Of a stretch of DNA of 64,000 bases, positions 16,978 to 25,968 are shown in pieces (position 1 is the first letter of the stretch; the number at the start of each line of letters is the position of its first letter). This DNA comes from Mycobacterium sp. SMC-8 (GTDB lineage Bacteria; Actinomycetota; Actinomycetes; Mycobacteriales; Mycobacteriaceae). The DNA is taken from contig NZ_CP079865.1 of the NCBI RefSeq assembly GCF_025263565.1, forward strand, positions 5,704,001-5,768,000. Reading direction: 5' to 3'. The position numbers and the translations under genes are program-made. The notes below the pieces were generated by a model, which saw only the letters and a program-made list of their open reading frames with translations, was not told the origin of the DNA and did not search any database.

Positions 16978-17940
16978 TTATCTGAGTGCCTCCTCGGTAT
17001 GAGGGTGCCGTTGGCGATGGTAATAGAGGGCTTCGGCCCGGTCCGGAGTCAGGTCCTGGCAGTAGCCATTCGGTCGCTGCCGGTTGTAGAAAGCCACCCA
17101 TTCGGCGGTTGCCAGCGAGAGGTCGGCGGCACCGGGATACGGCGGCTGGTGGTCGATGAGTTCGGTCTTGTAGCTGCTGTTCACCGATTCGGCCAAGGCG
17201 TTGTCGAAGCTATCGCCCACCGATCCGACTGAGGGCAGGATCCCTTCAGCGGCCAAGTGTTCAGTGAACGCTACCGCCGTATATTGAGAGCCCGCATCGC
17301 TGTGATGGATCAGATCATCCAAAAATGTTGCACCAGAACGCTTCCTGGTATCTATGGCGTGGTTGATCGCATCGGTCACCAGCTTCTGGGTCATCTCGGT
17401 GGCCACCTTCCAGCCTACGATCTTGCGGGCGTAGACGTCGGTCACGAACGCTGTGTAGGCCCAGCCGGCACGGGTCCGGCAGTACGTGAAATCGGCCACC
17501 CACAAACGGTCCGGCGCGCCGGCGACGAAATGCCGCGCGACCCGATCCGGAGCTCGCGTTGCTGCCGGATCAGCAATGGTGGTGCGCACCCGGCGGCGCT
17601 TGCACGCACCCCGCCAACCCATCTCCCGCATGACCCGCTCCACAACACACCGTGAGACATCGAGTCCGTTGGTACGCAACACAATCCACGTCTTACGGGC
17701 ACCCAGAACCGCGAACAGCTTGTTGGATCGGCGCAGCCGCCAGATGGCGTCGATCACCTGCGCATCAGTCCAGTCCGCCTTCGAGGGGCCACGGCGGGCG
17801 CGGTGGGCGTAATACGTCGACGGGGCGATCACGACGCCGAACTCCGAGAGCACGGCGCACATCGACTCGACACCCCACTTGAGACCATCAGCGCCCACAC
17901 GCATGTGCTGGTGGGCGCTGATGAACTCCACGACTACTGA
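16978..17940 (-). CDS. IS3-family transposase OrfB (element V)
   Basis: About 320 aa in the OrfB part. Catalytic blocks: WVADFTYCRT (Asp), HHSDAGSQYTA (Asp) and SFDNALAESVNSSYK (Glu). The frame stays open across orfA, consistent with expression by -1 frameshifting from orfA rather than from its own start; the exact fusion point is not certain. Complete to the stop codon near the IS end. Confidence 0.85.
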   Translation of the reverse strand, partial: SVVVEFISAHQHMRVGADGLKWGVESMCAVLSEFGVVIAPSTYYAHRARRGPSKADWTDAQVIDAIWRLRRSNKLFAVLGARKTWIVLRTNGLDVSRCVVERVMREMGWRGACKRRRVRTTIADPAATRAPDRVARHFVAGAPDRLWVADFTYCRTRAGWAYTAFVTDVYARKIVGWKVATEMTQKLVTDAINHAIDTRKRSGATFLDDLIHHSDAGSQYTAVAFTEHLAAEGILPSVGSVGDSFDNALAESVNSSYKTELIDHQPPYPGAADLSLATAEWVAFYNRQRPNGYCQDLTPDRAEALYYHRQRHPHTEEALR

Positions 17941-18260
17941 GACGGCCGGTCGAGCTCGGCAGCGAAGAAAACCGACGCCGCCTTCAAAATCGCGTTGGCC
18001 CGCTTGAGTTCGGCGTTCTCCCGGCGCAGCTTGCGCAGGACCTCGGATTCCTCGCTGGTCTGCCCAGCCCGATCTCCGGCGTCGATCTCGGCCTGGCGGA
18101 CCCATTTGCGCACCGTCTCGGCGGTACCGACGCCCAGCAGATCAGCAACCCGGCCCATCGCCTCCCACTCCGAGACCGTGTCGCTGCGCAGATCGGCCAC
18201 CATCTGCACCGCTCGCGCCTTCAGCTCGTCTGGATACCGCTTCGATGACTTCGTTCCCAC
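17934..18260 (-). CDS. IS3-family OrfA (element V)
   Basis: 108 aa. Helix-turn-helix in RYPDELKARAVQMVADL and GTAETVRKWVRQAEID, then a zipper (LRKLRRENAELKRANAILKAASVFF). It begins about 50 bp inside the IS terminus with a GGAAGGATGG ribosome-site region. Confidence 0.85.
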   Translation of the reverse strand: MGTKSSKRYPDELKARAVQMVADLRSDTVSEWEAMGRVADLLGVGTAETVRKWVRQAEIDAGDRAGQTSEESEVLRKLRRENAELKRANAILKAASVFFAAELDRPSQ

Positions 18261-18314
18261 GTGCCCATCCTTCCCAACAGAAGAACTCTCCGGACACGCC
18301 GGGGCGGATCACGG

Positions 18315-18782
18315 ATCACCGCCGATCTGCATGAGGCCGGGGACCAGGTTTCGCACAACACGGTCGCCAAGATCATGGCGGAGTTGGGCATCGAGGGCGT
18401 CAGTCCGCGCACCTTCAAGACCACCACGGTCGTTGATCCGTGCGCGTCGTTCCCGCCGGATCTGGTGGGTCGCCGCTTTGACCAGGGCCGTATCGACGCG
18501 GTGTGGTCCACCGACATCACCTACCTGAGCTGCGGTGAAGGCGACATGTTTCTGTGTGCGATCCGCGACGAACATTCCCGCCGGGCACTGGGCTGGGCGG
18601 TCGATGATCACATGCGCACCGAGTTGGTGACCACGGCCGTGGATCGGGCAGTGTTCACCCGCGGCGGCAACGCCAACGGCGTCATACTGCATTCAGACCG
18701 CGGGACCCAATTCACCTCGCACGGCATGGCTGAGGCCGCCGCCGAGCATGGTTTGCGCCGTTCGATGGGTGCCACTGGGATC
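18315..18782 (+). pseudogene. OrfB of IS copy A2, middle piece
   Basis: 156 codons from ITADLHEAGDQVSHN to ...SMGATGI, containing the first and second catalytic aspartates (WSTDITYL; HSDRGTQFTS). It runs into TGCCTG and the left end of Tn554-like copy 3. Protein identical to copy A1. Confidence 0.85.
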
Positions 18783-18883
18783 TGCCTGTTGACCGGCTAA
18801 TCCGGGAGAATGCAGGCACGTAAACGACACGCCAGCAAGGAAAATGCTTGACTGGCGGTAGGCGGCGGGGTTGCACTTGTCTT

Positions 18884-19966
18884 ATGGCGATTCAGCATCA
18901 GCTGCGTCTGCAACCAGGCACCGATGTCGCCTGGGTGTTGTCCGGTCCGGGCTGTGAGAAGTACGCGTTGGTCAACGAGTACCTGGGGTATTTGGCCGAC
19001 CGGAATTATTCTCCCCGCACGCTGCGGGCCTACGGCTATGACCTGCTGGCATTCTGCCGTTGGCTCGACGACGTCGATGTCACATTGAGTGCGGTGACCA
19101 CCGAGACGGTGCTGGACTTCATGCGGCACTGCCGGCAGACTCCGATCGCGGGGCGCCCCGCCAATGTGGTGTCGATGACCGGCGCGGCCTACGACCACTA
19201 CTCGTCGACGACCATCAACCACCGCCTTGCCGCATTGACCGGCCTGTACCAGTTCCGCGAACTGCGTGACCCCAGGCTGCGGAGCCCGATCCCTAGTGGC
19301 CGCGAAGCCCGTCGGGTCAGCGCTGAGGAACGCACCGGCTTGCTTGGACATTTGGTCCGGCCCAAACGCCGATCGGCGCTGCGGCTGCGCGAACCGCGTC
19401 GGCTGCCGCGGGCCTTGAATCGTCACGAGACCGCTCAGCTGTTATCGAGCCTGCGGACGTGGCGTGACCGGGCACTGGCTGGGCTGATGTTGTTGTCCGG
19501 GCTTCGATCTGGAGAACTGCTGACCCTCAACGTGACCGATGTCGATATCGGTGCCCGCTGGGTGAAGGTGATGGGCAAAGGCGCCAAGGAGCGCCGCGTG
19601 CCTCTCGATGTGGAGGTCGCCGGGCTGATCCAAACCTATCTGCTCGTTGAAAGACCCGAATCGGACAGCAACCTCCTATTCCTGGTCGCGAAAGGCCCGC
19701 ATCGGGGCCAACCCTTGACCGCGGCCGGTTTACGCACAATCTTCCGGTATCACCGAGCCAAGACCGGGGTGCTCGCGGGTCACCCGCATGCGTTACGACA
19801 TACCTTCGGCACCGCGATGGCCGAGGCCGGGGTGGATCTGGCGGTGATGCAAGCTCTGCTCGGGCACTCCCACATCGACACCACAGCCCGCTACATCCAT
19901 CTGGCACCCATCCACGTCAAGGCGGAATACGATGCTGCCCGAACACGATTACGTTCCCGCCCCTGA
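18884..19966 (+). CDS. tnpA: TnpA-like tyrosine recombinase, copy 3
   Basis: 360 aa from the ATG at 18884, intact. Same catalytic motifs as the other copies (LLSGLRSGELL, HALRHTFGTAM, LLGHSHI, Tyr in ARYIHL). The stop lies 35 bp inside tnpB. This copy has LQPGTDV like copy 2 and STTINH like copy 1. Confidence 0.9.
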   Translation: MAIQHQLRLQPGTDVAWVLSGPGCEKYALVNEYLGYLADRNYSPRTLRAYGYDLLAFCRWLDDVDVTLSAVTTETVLDFMRHCRQTPIAGRPANVVSMTGAAYDHYSSTTINHRLAALTGLYQFRELRDPRLRSPIPSGREARRVSAEERTGLLGHLVRPKRRSALRLREPRRLPRALNRHETAQLLSSLRTWRDRALAGLMLLSGLRSGELLTLNVTDVDIGARWVKVMGKGAKERRVPLDVEVAGLIQTYLLVERPESDSNLLFLVAKGPHRGQPLTAAGLRTIFRYHRAKTGVLAGHPHALRHTFGTAMAEAGVDLAVMQALLGHSHIDTTARYIHLAPIHVKAEYDAARTRLRSRP

Positions 19967-21847
19967 AACACCGGCGCAGATCTACGCTGCCTACCTGGTT
20001 CACCTACAACGCCGGGACCGCGGCAACACCGCTTATGCCCAAGCCGCCCGATCGTTTCTACGGCGCTGGCCCCGAGTCCAGACCTGGGCCGACATCCCAC
20101 TGCAGCAGCAGTTGGCGGCGAACTGTTCGACGCGGCCGTTTATCACGTTCCTGATGGTCAGCCGACGGCTGCAACCGGGTTACGACTACCTCGTGCACCG
20201 CAAACTCTGCAGCCTCTGGCACGAGCTGACCGACAGCTGCCTGCAACCCGACCTCGATCAGTTCCTGCGCGCAGCAGCCGAATTGGGTTTCAGTCAGCGG
20301 GTCGCTTCGGCGATCGGCTCGCAGATCATCGCCCGCCTGCTGATCCAGACCGCCCGCCCCCTGGCCGATCTGCGGGAACATGATCTGCAAGAGTTGCTGC
20401 ACGCTTGCGATAGCCGACAGGAACGCACCGGCCGCGGTGCCAGGCACTATCGCAGCACCACCCACAGTGCCCGCCAGATCCTGTTCCACCTCGGCATCCT
20501 CGACGACCAAGCACCTCCGGCGGTCGCCCCGTTGACCCTCGAGGAGCGCATGGCCGACGTCCCGGCGGCGCTGCGGCCGGAGTTCGTGGCCTATCTGAAC
20601 CGCAAATACGCCACCTGCGTGCCCAAAACGGTCAGCTCCCTGGCCACCCGATTGGCACATTTCGGCCGCTACCTCGCCGCCACCGACCCCAGCCTGACCT
20701 CGCTGAACCAACTGGACCGCCGCCGGCACATCGAGCCGTTCATCACCTCGCTGACCACCGCCACCAACAGCGTCACCGGTGAGCCGATCACCATCGCCGA
20801 CCGGATCCGACGCATCCACGCGGTGGGCAACTTCCTGGCCGAAATCACCGAATGGGGATGGGACGACGCCCCACCGCGGCGCCTGATCTTCCGCACCGAC
20901 ATGCCGCGCCCACCCCGCTGTCTGCCCCGATATCTACCGGTCGATGCAGACCGCACACTCACTGCCGCCCTGGCGAAATCACCTTACCGACTCGCCGCTG
21001 ACGCCCTGCTGGTGCAGCGGGCCTGCGGACTGCGCATCGGTGAACTGCTCGACCTCGAACTCGACTGCATCCACGAGATCCCGGGCCAGGGATCGTGGCT
21101 CAAAGTTCCCTCGGCAAGCTCAACTCCGAACGCATGATCCCCGTCGACGACGAGGTCCTCACCCTCGTGGACCGCATCACCACAACCCGCTCCTGCGGGC
21201 GACCGATGATCCATCCCCGCACCGGCGCCCCCGCCGACTTCCTGTTCACTCACCACGGGAAAAGACTGTCCCAGAACGCAATACGCGAAGAACTGAACCG
21301 GGCAGCCCAAGCTGCTGGCCTAGGACACATCACACCGCATCAACTGCGACACACCTATGCCACTGCACTGATCAACGCTGGAGTATCGCTGCAGGCCCTC
21401 ATGGCACTGCTGGGCCACGTCTCCTCCCAGATGAGTCTGCGATATGCCCACCTCTTCGACCACACCGTACGCACCGAATACGAACGCGCCTTGGACCTGG
21501 CCAAAAGTCATATCGGAGCGCTGCCCACCACCACCGCAGTCGGGTTGCCGCTGACCGATATCACCGGCACCGGCTGGAAAGACACCCCGGCCATCAAATC
21601 CCGCCTGGCCGGCGGATACTGCCTACGCGCACCCGCGCAAGGGTCCTGCCCGTATGCCAACATCTGCGAACACTGTCCCAGCTTCCACACCGACGCCACC
21701 CACCTCGCTGTCCTTGCCGCCCAACGCATCGACGCCCACGATCTGGCCGTAGACGCAGAAAAACGGGGATGGATCAACGAAGCCGACCGCCACCGCAAGC
21801 TCGTCTCCCGACTCGACGCGCTCATCACCGCAGCGGCATCCGCATGA
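19932..21847 (+). pseudogene. tnpB: TnpB-like tyrosine recombinase, copy 3, frameshifted
   Basis: Identical to copies 1 and 2 through GSWLKVP, then a run of four C is reduced to three (near 21108-21112) and the frame ends after PSASSTPNA at 21137. The rest, with the HxxRH and Tyr box, continues in another frame to 21847. The loss removes the catalytic Tyr, so TnpB of this copy should be dead unless complemented by the other copies. A homopolymer sequencing error is the alternative. Confidence 0.8.
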
Positions 21848-22143
21848 ACGAACCCGCCCTGCTGCGCGTCGAACGGGTCTGCGCCAACCTCGCCACCGCC
21901 GGCCAGCCCATCACCTTCACCGCCGTCGCCGAGCACGCCCAGATCAGCCGCGCCACCCTCTACCGCGACCGCCAGCTCCGCGCCATCGTCGACGAACACC
22001 GCACCCGACAAACCGACGCCCGCACCCTCACCGGCCTGGCCACCGACGTCGCCCACCTACGCACCGCCGTCGAAGCACTCGCCGCACGCGTCAAACGCCA
22101 CGACGAACAACTCCGCAAACTCACCACACCACCCCGACAATGA
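21844..22143 (+). CDS. tnpC: TnpC-like protein, copy 3
   Basis: 99 aa, identical in sequence to the other copies. The ATG overlaps the tnpB stop codon. Because tnpB is frameshifted upstream, translation coupled to tnpB may be reduced here. Confidence 0.75.
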   Translation: MNEPALLRVERVCANLATAGQPITFTAVAEHAQISRATLYRDRQLRAIVDEHRTRQTDARTLTGLATDVAHLRTAVEALAARVKRHDEQLRKLTTPPRQ

Positions 22144-22192
22144 ACCACTCCGCACGCCAACACAGCTCCCTGAGCCCGCATTAGCCGGTCAA

Positions 22193-22402
22193 TGCTGGGA
22201 TAACGCCGGTGCCGAATCGCTGTGGTCGACGTTCAAGCATGAGTTCTACTACCGGCACACTTTCGCGACGAAAGTCGAATTGATTGCAGCAGTTGACAAT
22301 TGGATGCGATTCTACAATCATCAACGTAGGCACTCGGCGATCGGTCAGCGCTCACCAATTAGCTACGAACGCACCATGAGTGTCACCCTGGAAGCAAGCT
22401 AA
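22193..22402 (+). pseudogene. OrfB of IS copy A2, C-terminal piece
   Basis: 70 codons from [15 protein letters not shown], with the catalytic Glu, to the TAA at 22400-22402. The IS terminus follows at 22430, reading TGGGGTTCCCCAGAAAAAGT inward, exactly as in copy A1. Confidence 0.85.
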
Positions 22403-22432
22403 CCGCGTCCACTTTTTCTGGGGAACCCCAGT

Positions 22433-22805
22433 CAGCGCTCCGCAGAATTGCTGCTCGCCGACGTTGCCGACCGCCAAATCGCGGAAGGTAACGTGACCCT
22501 CCAGAATCAGTACCAAGCGTTACGACTCACGTACGAGTACTTCCGCGAAGGCGCCCAGCTCGCTCTCGACGGAAAGGGGCGCATTCCCGAAAAAGCGCCT
22601 GGGGGAGGCTTCTGGATCGCACGAGAGGAACGAGAAGCGTTCTACAATATCGTCGCGATGTGCGGCGCCTACTTTTCCGTGATCGAGCATGTGCTTGTTT
22701 TATCCATCCCTTTCTTCGCAGAGCATAATTCGAAGGCGATCGATGTCCGCGAGGTCATCAAACTGTCCTGGGCTGACAAGTATCGTTACGTCCTCGGTGA
22801 CTTAA
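22433..22805 (+). pseudogene. Unknown island gene, first surviving piece
   Basis: Open frame directly after the IS terminus: QRSAELLLADVADRQIAEGNVTLQ... to ...DKYRYVLGDL. The 5' end was removed by IS copy A2 and the 3' part is cut by IS1380. Residues such as YNIVAMCGAYFSVIEHVLVLSIPFF look like long helices. I do not recognise the family; an all-helical HEPN- or Abi-like protein is possible but unproven. Confidence 0.65.
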
Positions 22806-24465
22806 CCTCAATCCGTGGATCGGCCTTCCTGATGGTGGCCGGGGGTAATTTCGGTGGCTGGGTTTGGTGCGGGCAGGTGGGATCCGCTGGTCTGCCCAGC
22901 TTTTCCTGTGCGCTCCGGTAGGGGCCTGTTCGGCCGGGTGGTCAGGGTGTTGCCGGTTGTGGTGGGCTGTAGCCGATGGTGTTGCGCCACAGGGTGAGCC
23001 AGTGCTGTGCCCAGGGCCAGTGGCTGGGTAGATGCAGAACGGGGCGGCGTTGGGGTCGGACCAGTCTGGCGGGAATGGTGATGATCTTGCGGCGCAGGGT
23101 GGCTCCCCGGGCCACTGCGTGGGCGCCGCCGGCGAGCACGCCAGCGGCACGCAGCAGGTTGTGGGCGATCGCAGCGCACAGGATCCACGCCGAGTTCGCG
23201 CCGAATCGTCCCGAGGGCATGTGCGCCAGGGGTCCGTCGATCAGATCGGCGAACACGGTCTCGATGATCGCGTGGCGGCGGTGGGTGATGTCGGCCGCGG
23301 CGGTGGGTTCGTCGGTGTCGGTGAAGAACGGGTGATACCGCCACACCGGAAACAGCGCATCGGGGAAGCGGGCGTCTTTGACCCGTCGCACGATCAACCG
23401 TGCGGTGATCGGGCTGTCGGTGGAGGTAAAGGCGGTGTGGGTGATCTCGGCGACTTCGGCATCGGAGATCCATGCTCCGGTGTCGGGATCACGAATCGCG
23501 CCGGGATATTGCACGGGAATCCAGGCGTGCTCGTCGATGGATGCGATGGCCGCCGTGACAGCGCGAGTTTTGGTCAGCACCAACGAGAACTGAGCACCGG
23601 CGCGGCGGCAGGCGGCGGTCACGGTGCTGTTGCCGTAGGCCGAGTCGCCGCGTACCAGGATCGGGCCGGTGACCCCGGCGGCGCGGGCGGTGGCGATGGC
23701 TTGGGCGACCATCCGGGCTGCGCCCTTGCCGGAGTTGGTTTTGCCGGCTCGCAGCCGGGCGCCGGCGATCACCGGCGCGCCGGTGGGGGTGCTGATTGTG
23801 GTGATCAACGGTGACAGGCCTTTGCGCAGGATCTGTTTGCCCGCGATTTTGGTGTGTCCGTAGGAGGCGCCCTGTTTGGCGTGTCCGTAGACCGGACGTA
23901 GCAGTGAGTCGATGTCGATGAACGCTCGGTCGTCGGCGCCGGGAAGCAGATCGGCCCGTGTGCAGAGCCCGGCCAGGTGCTCGCGCAGCACGGACTCCAG
24001 TTGCCGGGCGTGTCCGAAGGTGAACTCCCGCAGCAGGGTTCCGATAGTCGAGGGCGCGTACACCCCATTGAACAGGGTTCTCATGCCGCCTGATCGCACG
24101 ACGTCGAGGTCGTCGATGCTGTCGGCGCCGGCGCACATCCCGGCAATCACGGTGCTTAGTTTCGGTGCAGGGTTGGCCGACCCGGATTTGATCCTCGGTT
24201 CGACGATGAGCACCTTGTCGGTTAATAGCTGCGGCAAGGCCGTCTGGGCGGCCAATGCCATGACCGGGACCAATCCGGCGCAGGACACGAGATGCTCGTC
24301 GTCGAAGACGGCCGCCGAGGCAGTGAACCTATGGGACACTTTCACCGGAAGTGCCTTTCTGAAGTTGTGCCGATAAGTGCGTAAGGAACACTCATCATCG
24401 CAGCTCAGAGGGCACTTTCCTCATATCAACACTCGCCTACCAGGCAATTCATCGGTGGATTCAGG
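22806..24465 (-). mobile_element. IS1380-family element
   Basis: 1660 bp with imperfect inverted ends (CCTCAATCCGTGGAT at 22806, CCTGAATCCACCGAT at 24465) and a 5-bp target duplication CTTAA (22801-22805 and 24466-24470). One transposase gene. Removing it with one target copy restores the surrounding reading frame. Confidence 0.9.
22942..24345 (-). CDS. IS1380-family transposase
   Basis: 467 aa, full length for the family. Catalytic features: FIDIDSLLRPVYGHAKQGASYGHT (first Asp region), ILVRGDSAYGNSTV (second Asp) and HAIIETVFADLIDGPLAHMPSGRF (Glu region, typical of IS4/IS1380). The frame is uninterrupted, so the element is probably competent. Confidence 0.9.
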   Translation of the reverse strand: MKVSHRFTASAAVFDDEHLVSCAGLVPVMALAAQTALPQLLTDKVLIVEPRIKSGSANPAPKLSTVIAGMCAGADSIDDLDVVRSGGMRTLFNGVYAPSTIGTLLREFTFGHARQLESVLREHLAGLCTRADLLPGADDRAFIDIDSLLRPVYGHAKQGASYGHTKIAGKQILRKGLSPLITTISTPTGAPVIAGARLRAGKTNSGKGAARMVAQAIATARAAGVTGPILVRGDSAYGNSTVTAACRRAGAQFSLVLTKTRAVTAAIASIDEHAWIPVQYPGAIRDPDTGAWISDAEVAEITHTAFTSTDSPITARLIVRRVKDARFPDALFPVWRYHPFFTDTDEPTAAADITHRRHAIIETVFADLIDGPLAHMPSGRFGANSAWILCAAIAHNLLRAAGVLAGGAHAVARGATLRRKIITIPARLVRPQRRPVLHLPSHWPWAQHWLTLWRNTIGYSPPQPATP

Positions 24466-24820
24466 CTTAACGGGGATCGCGGGCGACTACTTCTCACGGC
24501 TTAACACCATCGCCGAAAGGTATAGGAACACGTATGGCCACGGCGCCTTTGGCAAAGATTGTGCGACCACCTATTTTCATGCTCCTGGAGTGGGGGCGAT
24601 TCCGGGAAATATGACCCGAGTACGCCATAGCCCGCAATTCTCACTGGTGCCCGCCGCGGAGAGTGACTTCACGAAGGTGTGCGCCGTCTTCGATGGATGG
24701 GTGTTGGCCGTCGCTCAGGATGCAGACGATGGCGTCACTGTGGATGCAGACGTGATTTCGGGGGTCGGTCTGCATTGTGACGGGGTAATCGTCGCGGCGA
24801 CGCGGTGGTCGTCATGGTGA
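24466..24820 (+). pseudogene. Unknown island gene, second surviving piece
   Basis: Continues the frame of 22433-22805 after excision of IS1380: ...YVLGDLTGIAGDYFSRLNTIAERYRNTYGHGAFGKDCATTYFHAPGVGAIPGNM and on to about 24735, then less convincing sequence to a TGA at 24820. The final part may already belong to the border of the neighbouring DUF6431-type module. The joined protein would be at least 230 aa. Confidence 0.6.
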
Positions 24821-24878
24821 CGACTGTCGGCAGGCATGGTGATGACGCCCCCGGCGGCAGCGCGGGGACGTCGGAGGG

Positions 24879-25493
24879 TCAGCCGGGTGGCGCCAGAAGG
24901 CGGCCGCGGGTGTACATCCCGATCAGGGTCCACGGCGGCTCACCGAGGGCGTAGCGGCGGCGGTCCCAGTAGGCCGCTGCCGACAACAGCGACAGCGCGT
25001 GGTGCAACATGTTCCCTCGGTAGCGCAGCGCGGTGAACGTGTCGGGGTCCAGGGCGAGCAGCTGCTCGGTCCCGTCGCGTGCGAGACGGTCCAGGTGCTC
25101 TGGCGGTAGTCGGCGAAGCCAGCGGCGCACGGTGGACACCGGCCGCCCCATGGTCGCCGCGATACGCCGGTGTCCGAGTCCATTTGCTTTGTGCAGCAAT
25201 GCTGTTCCAATCACTGCGGTGGTGTCGGCATGGCGTGGCTGCAGAGCGGCGGGCATCACGATATGCGTTGACGAGCAGGACCGGCATCGCGTGCGGCGGG
25301 GGCGCACCGTGATCGTGGTCCCGTCGTGATCGCGCACGGAGCGCCGCCTGCCGTAGCCCCAAGAAGTCAGCTGGCCGTCGCGGCACCGCGGGCAGCGGAG
25401 TTCGCCGGCGGCGAGCAGTTTCTCGGCCAGTTCGCCGGTGCGCGCGACGATCACCGCAGAGCCAGTCCATGATCCACCAGCCTTACCTATCAC
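24879..25493 (-). CDS. DUF6431-like zinc-ribbon/helix-turn-helix protein
   Basis: 204 aa. An N-terminal zinc ribbon (CPRCRDGQL, then CRSCSSTHI, about residues 34-80) is followed by a helix-turn-helix (HRRIAATMGRPVSTVRRWLRRLP, about 115-137) and a C-terminal helical region. The layout fits the DUF6431 proteins of actinobacteria, which often occur beside transposase or recombinase modules. Its usual partners are missing here, so it may be an orphan. Start chosen as the first ATG; a later start would only shorten the tail before the ribbon. Confidence 0.6.
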   Translation of the reverse strand: MIGKAGGSWTGSAVIVARTGELAEKLLAAGELRCPRCRDGQLTSWGYGRRRSVRDHDGTTITVRPRRTRCRSCSSTHIVMPAALQPRHADTTAVIGTALLHKANGLGHRRIAATMGRPVSTVRRWLRRLPPEHLDRLARDGTEQLLALDPDTFTALRYRGNMLHHALSLLSAAAYWDRRRYALGEPPWTLIGMYTRGRLLAPPG

Positions 25494-25697
25494 CCGGGAA
25501 CCGGGATAGGGGTCAGTTCGTGTTGGGCGACCGCAGAATCGACGCGTCCGCCGTCACCGATTGTGACGATCTCGGGATTCGGCATCGCGCCGGAGCCGAA
25601 ATGGACTCTGCGCGAGCAGACCAGCGCGGGGTCCGTTCGTGGGCACGCTGATGATGCAGACGACCGCCGTCCCCGACCCGGGATTTCGACAACTTCA

Positions 25698-25931
25698 ATG
25701 ACGATCACCCCCGCCGTGGTCGTCACACAGAGGGACGGTCAACAATGGGAGGCCGAGGTAGCCGACATTCTTATGTGGCCGGCGTGGACCTGGATCCAAG
25801 CTGGACTTGACGTCCGGTACGACCGAGAGTTTTGCAGCAAGGTCAATGCAGCGTTCGAAGCTGAACGGTTTGATCAGTTCGTAGACGAGGAAGCTGCCCA
25901 GTGGGAATGGCACGTAAACATGGAGTACTAA
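25698..25931 (+). CDS. Small unknown acidic protein
   Basis: 77 aa from the ATG at 25698 (the frame opens earlier, but the upstream part is low quality). Sequence MTITPAVVVTQRDGQQWEAEVADILMW..., rich in Trp, Asp and Glu, ending WEWHVNMEY. No motif known to me. Possibly a cargo remnant of the island. Confidence 0.4.
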   Translation: MTITPAVVVTQRDGQQWEAEVADILMWPAWTWIQAGLDVRYDREFCSKVNAAFEAERFDQFVDEEAAQWEWHVNMEY

Positions 25932-25968
25932 GTGTCAGGCCGCGCTTGTTACTGCGTTAATCGGACGC

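Larger units (their letters stand above)
16948..18311 (-). mobile_element. IS3-family element V, intact, nested in copy A2
   Basis: 1364 bp. Inverted ends TGATCCACCCCGGCATGTC at 16948 and TGATCCGCCCCGGCGTGTC at 18311, and a 3-bp target duplication CGG (16945-16947, 18312-18314). Contains overlapping orfA and orfB. Its own DDE region (SVGDSFDNALAESVN) is uninterrupted, so it shows what a Tn554-like target looks like when empty. Confidence 0.9.
18789..22192 (+). mobile_element. Tn554-like element, copy 3
   Basis: 3404 bp, on the plus strand like its host orfB. Ends TTGACCGGCTAATCCGGG at 18789 and its inverted partner at 22192. The empty site is known from IS copy A1: ATC-TGCTGG-GATAAC. Here the left side reads ATC-TGCCTG and the right side TGCTGG-GATAAC, so a 6-bp core flanks the element on both sides. 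One base shorter than copies 1 and 2 because of a deletion in tnpB. Confidence 0.9.
16714..22430 (+). mobile_element. IS3-family element, copy A2, in three pieces
   Basis: Second copy of the IS at 4201-5505, now on the plus strand. It starts inside orfA (CTTTGCGGGCAAGC, the last nine codons), because element W is inserted there and the rest of orfA and the left terminus are missing. orfB is cut first by another IS3 element (16948-18311) and then by Tn554-like copy 3 (18789-22192). The right terminus at 22430 is intact. The three orfB pieces add up to the same 297 codons as copy A1. Confidence 0.85.
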
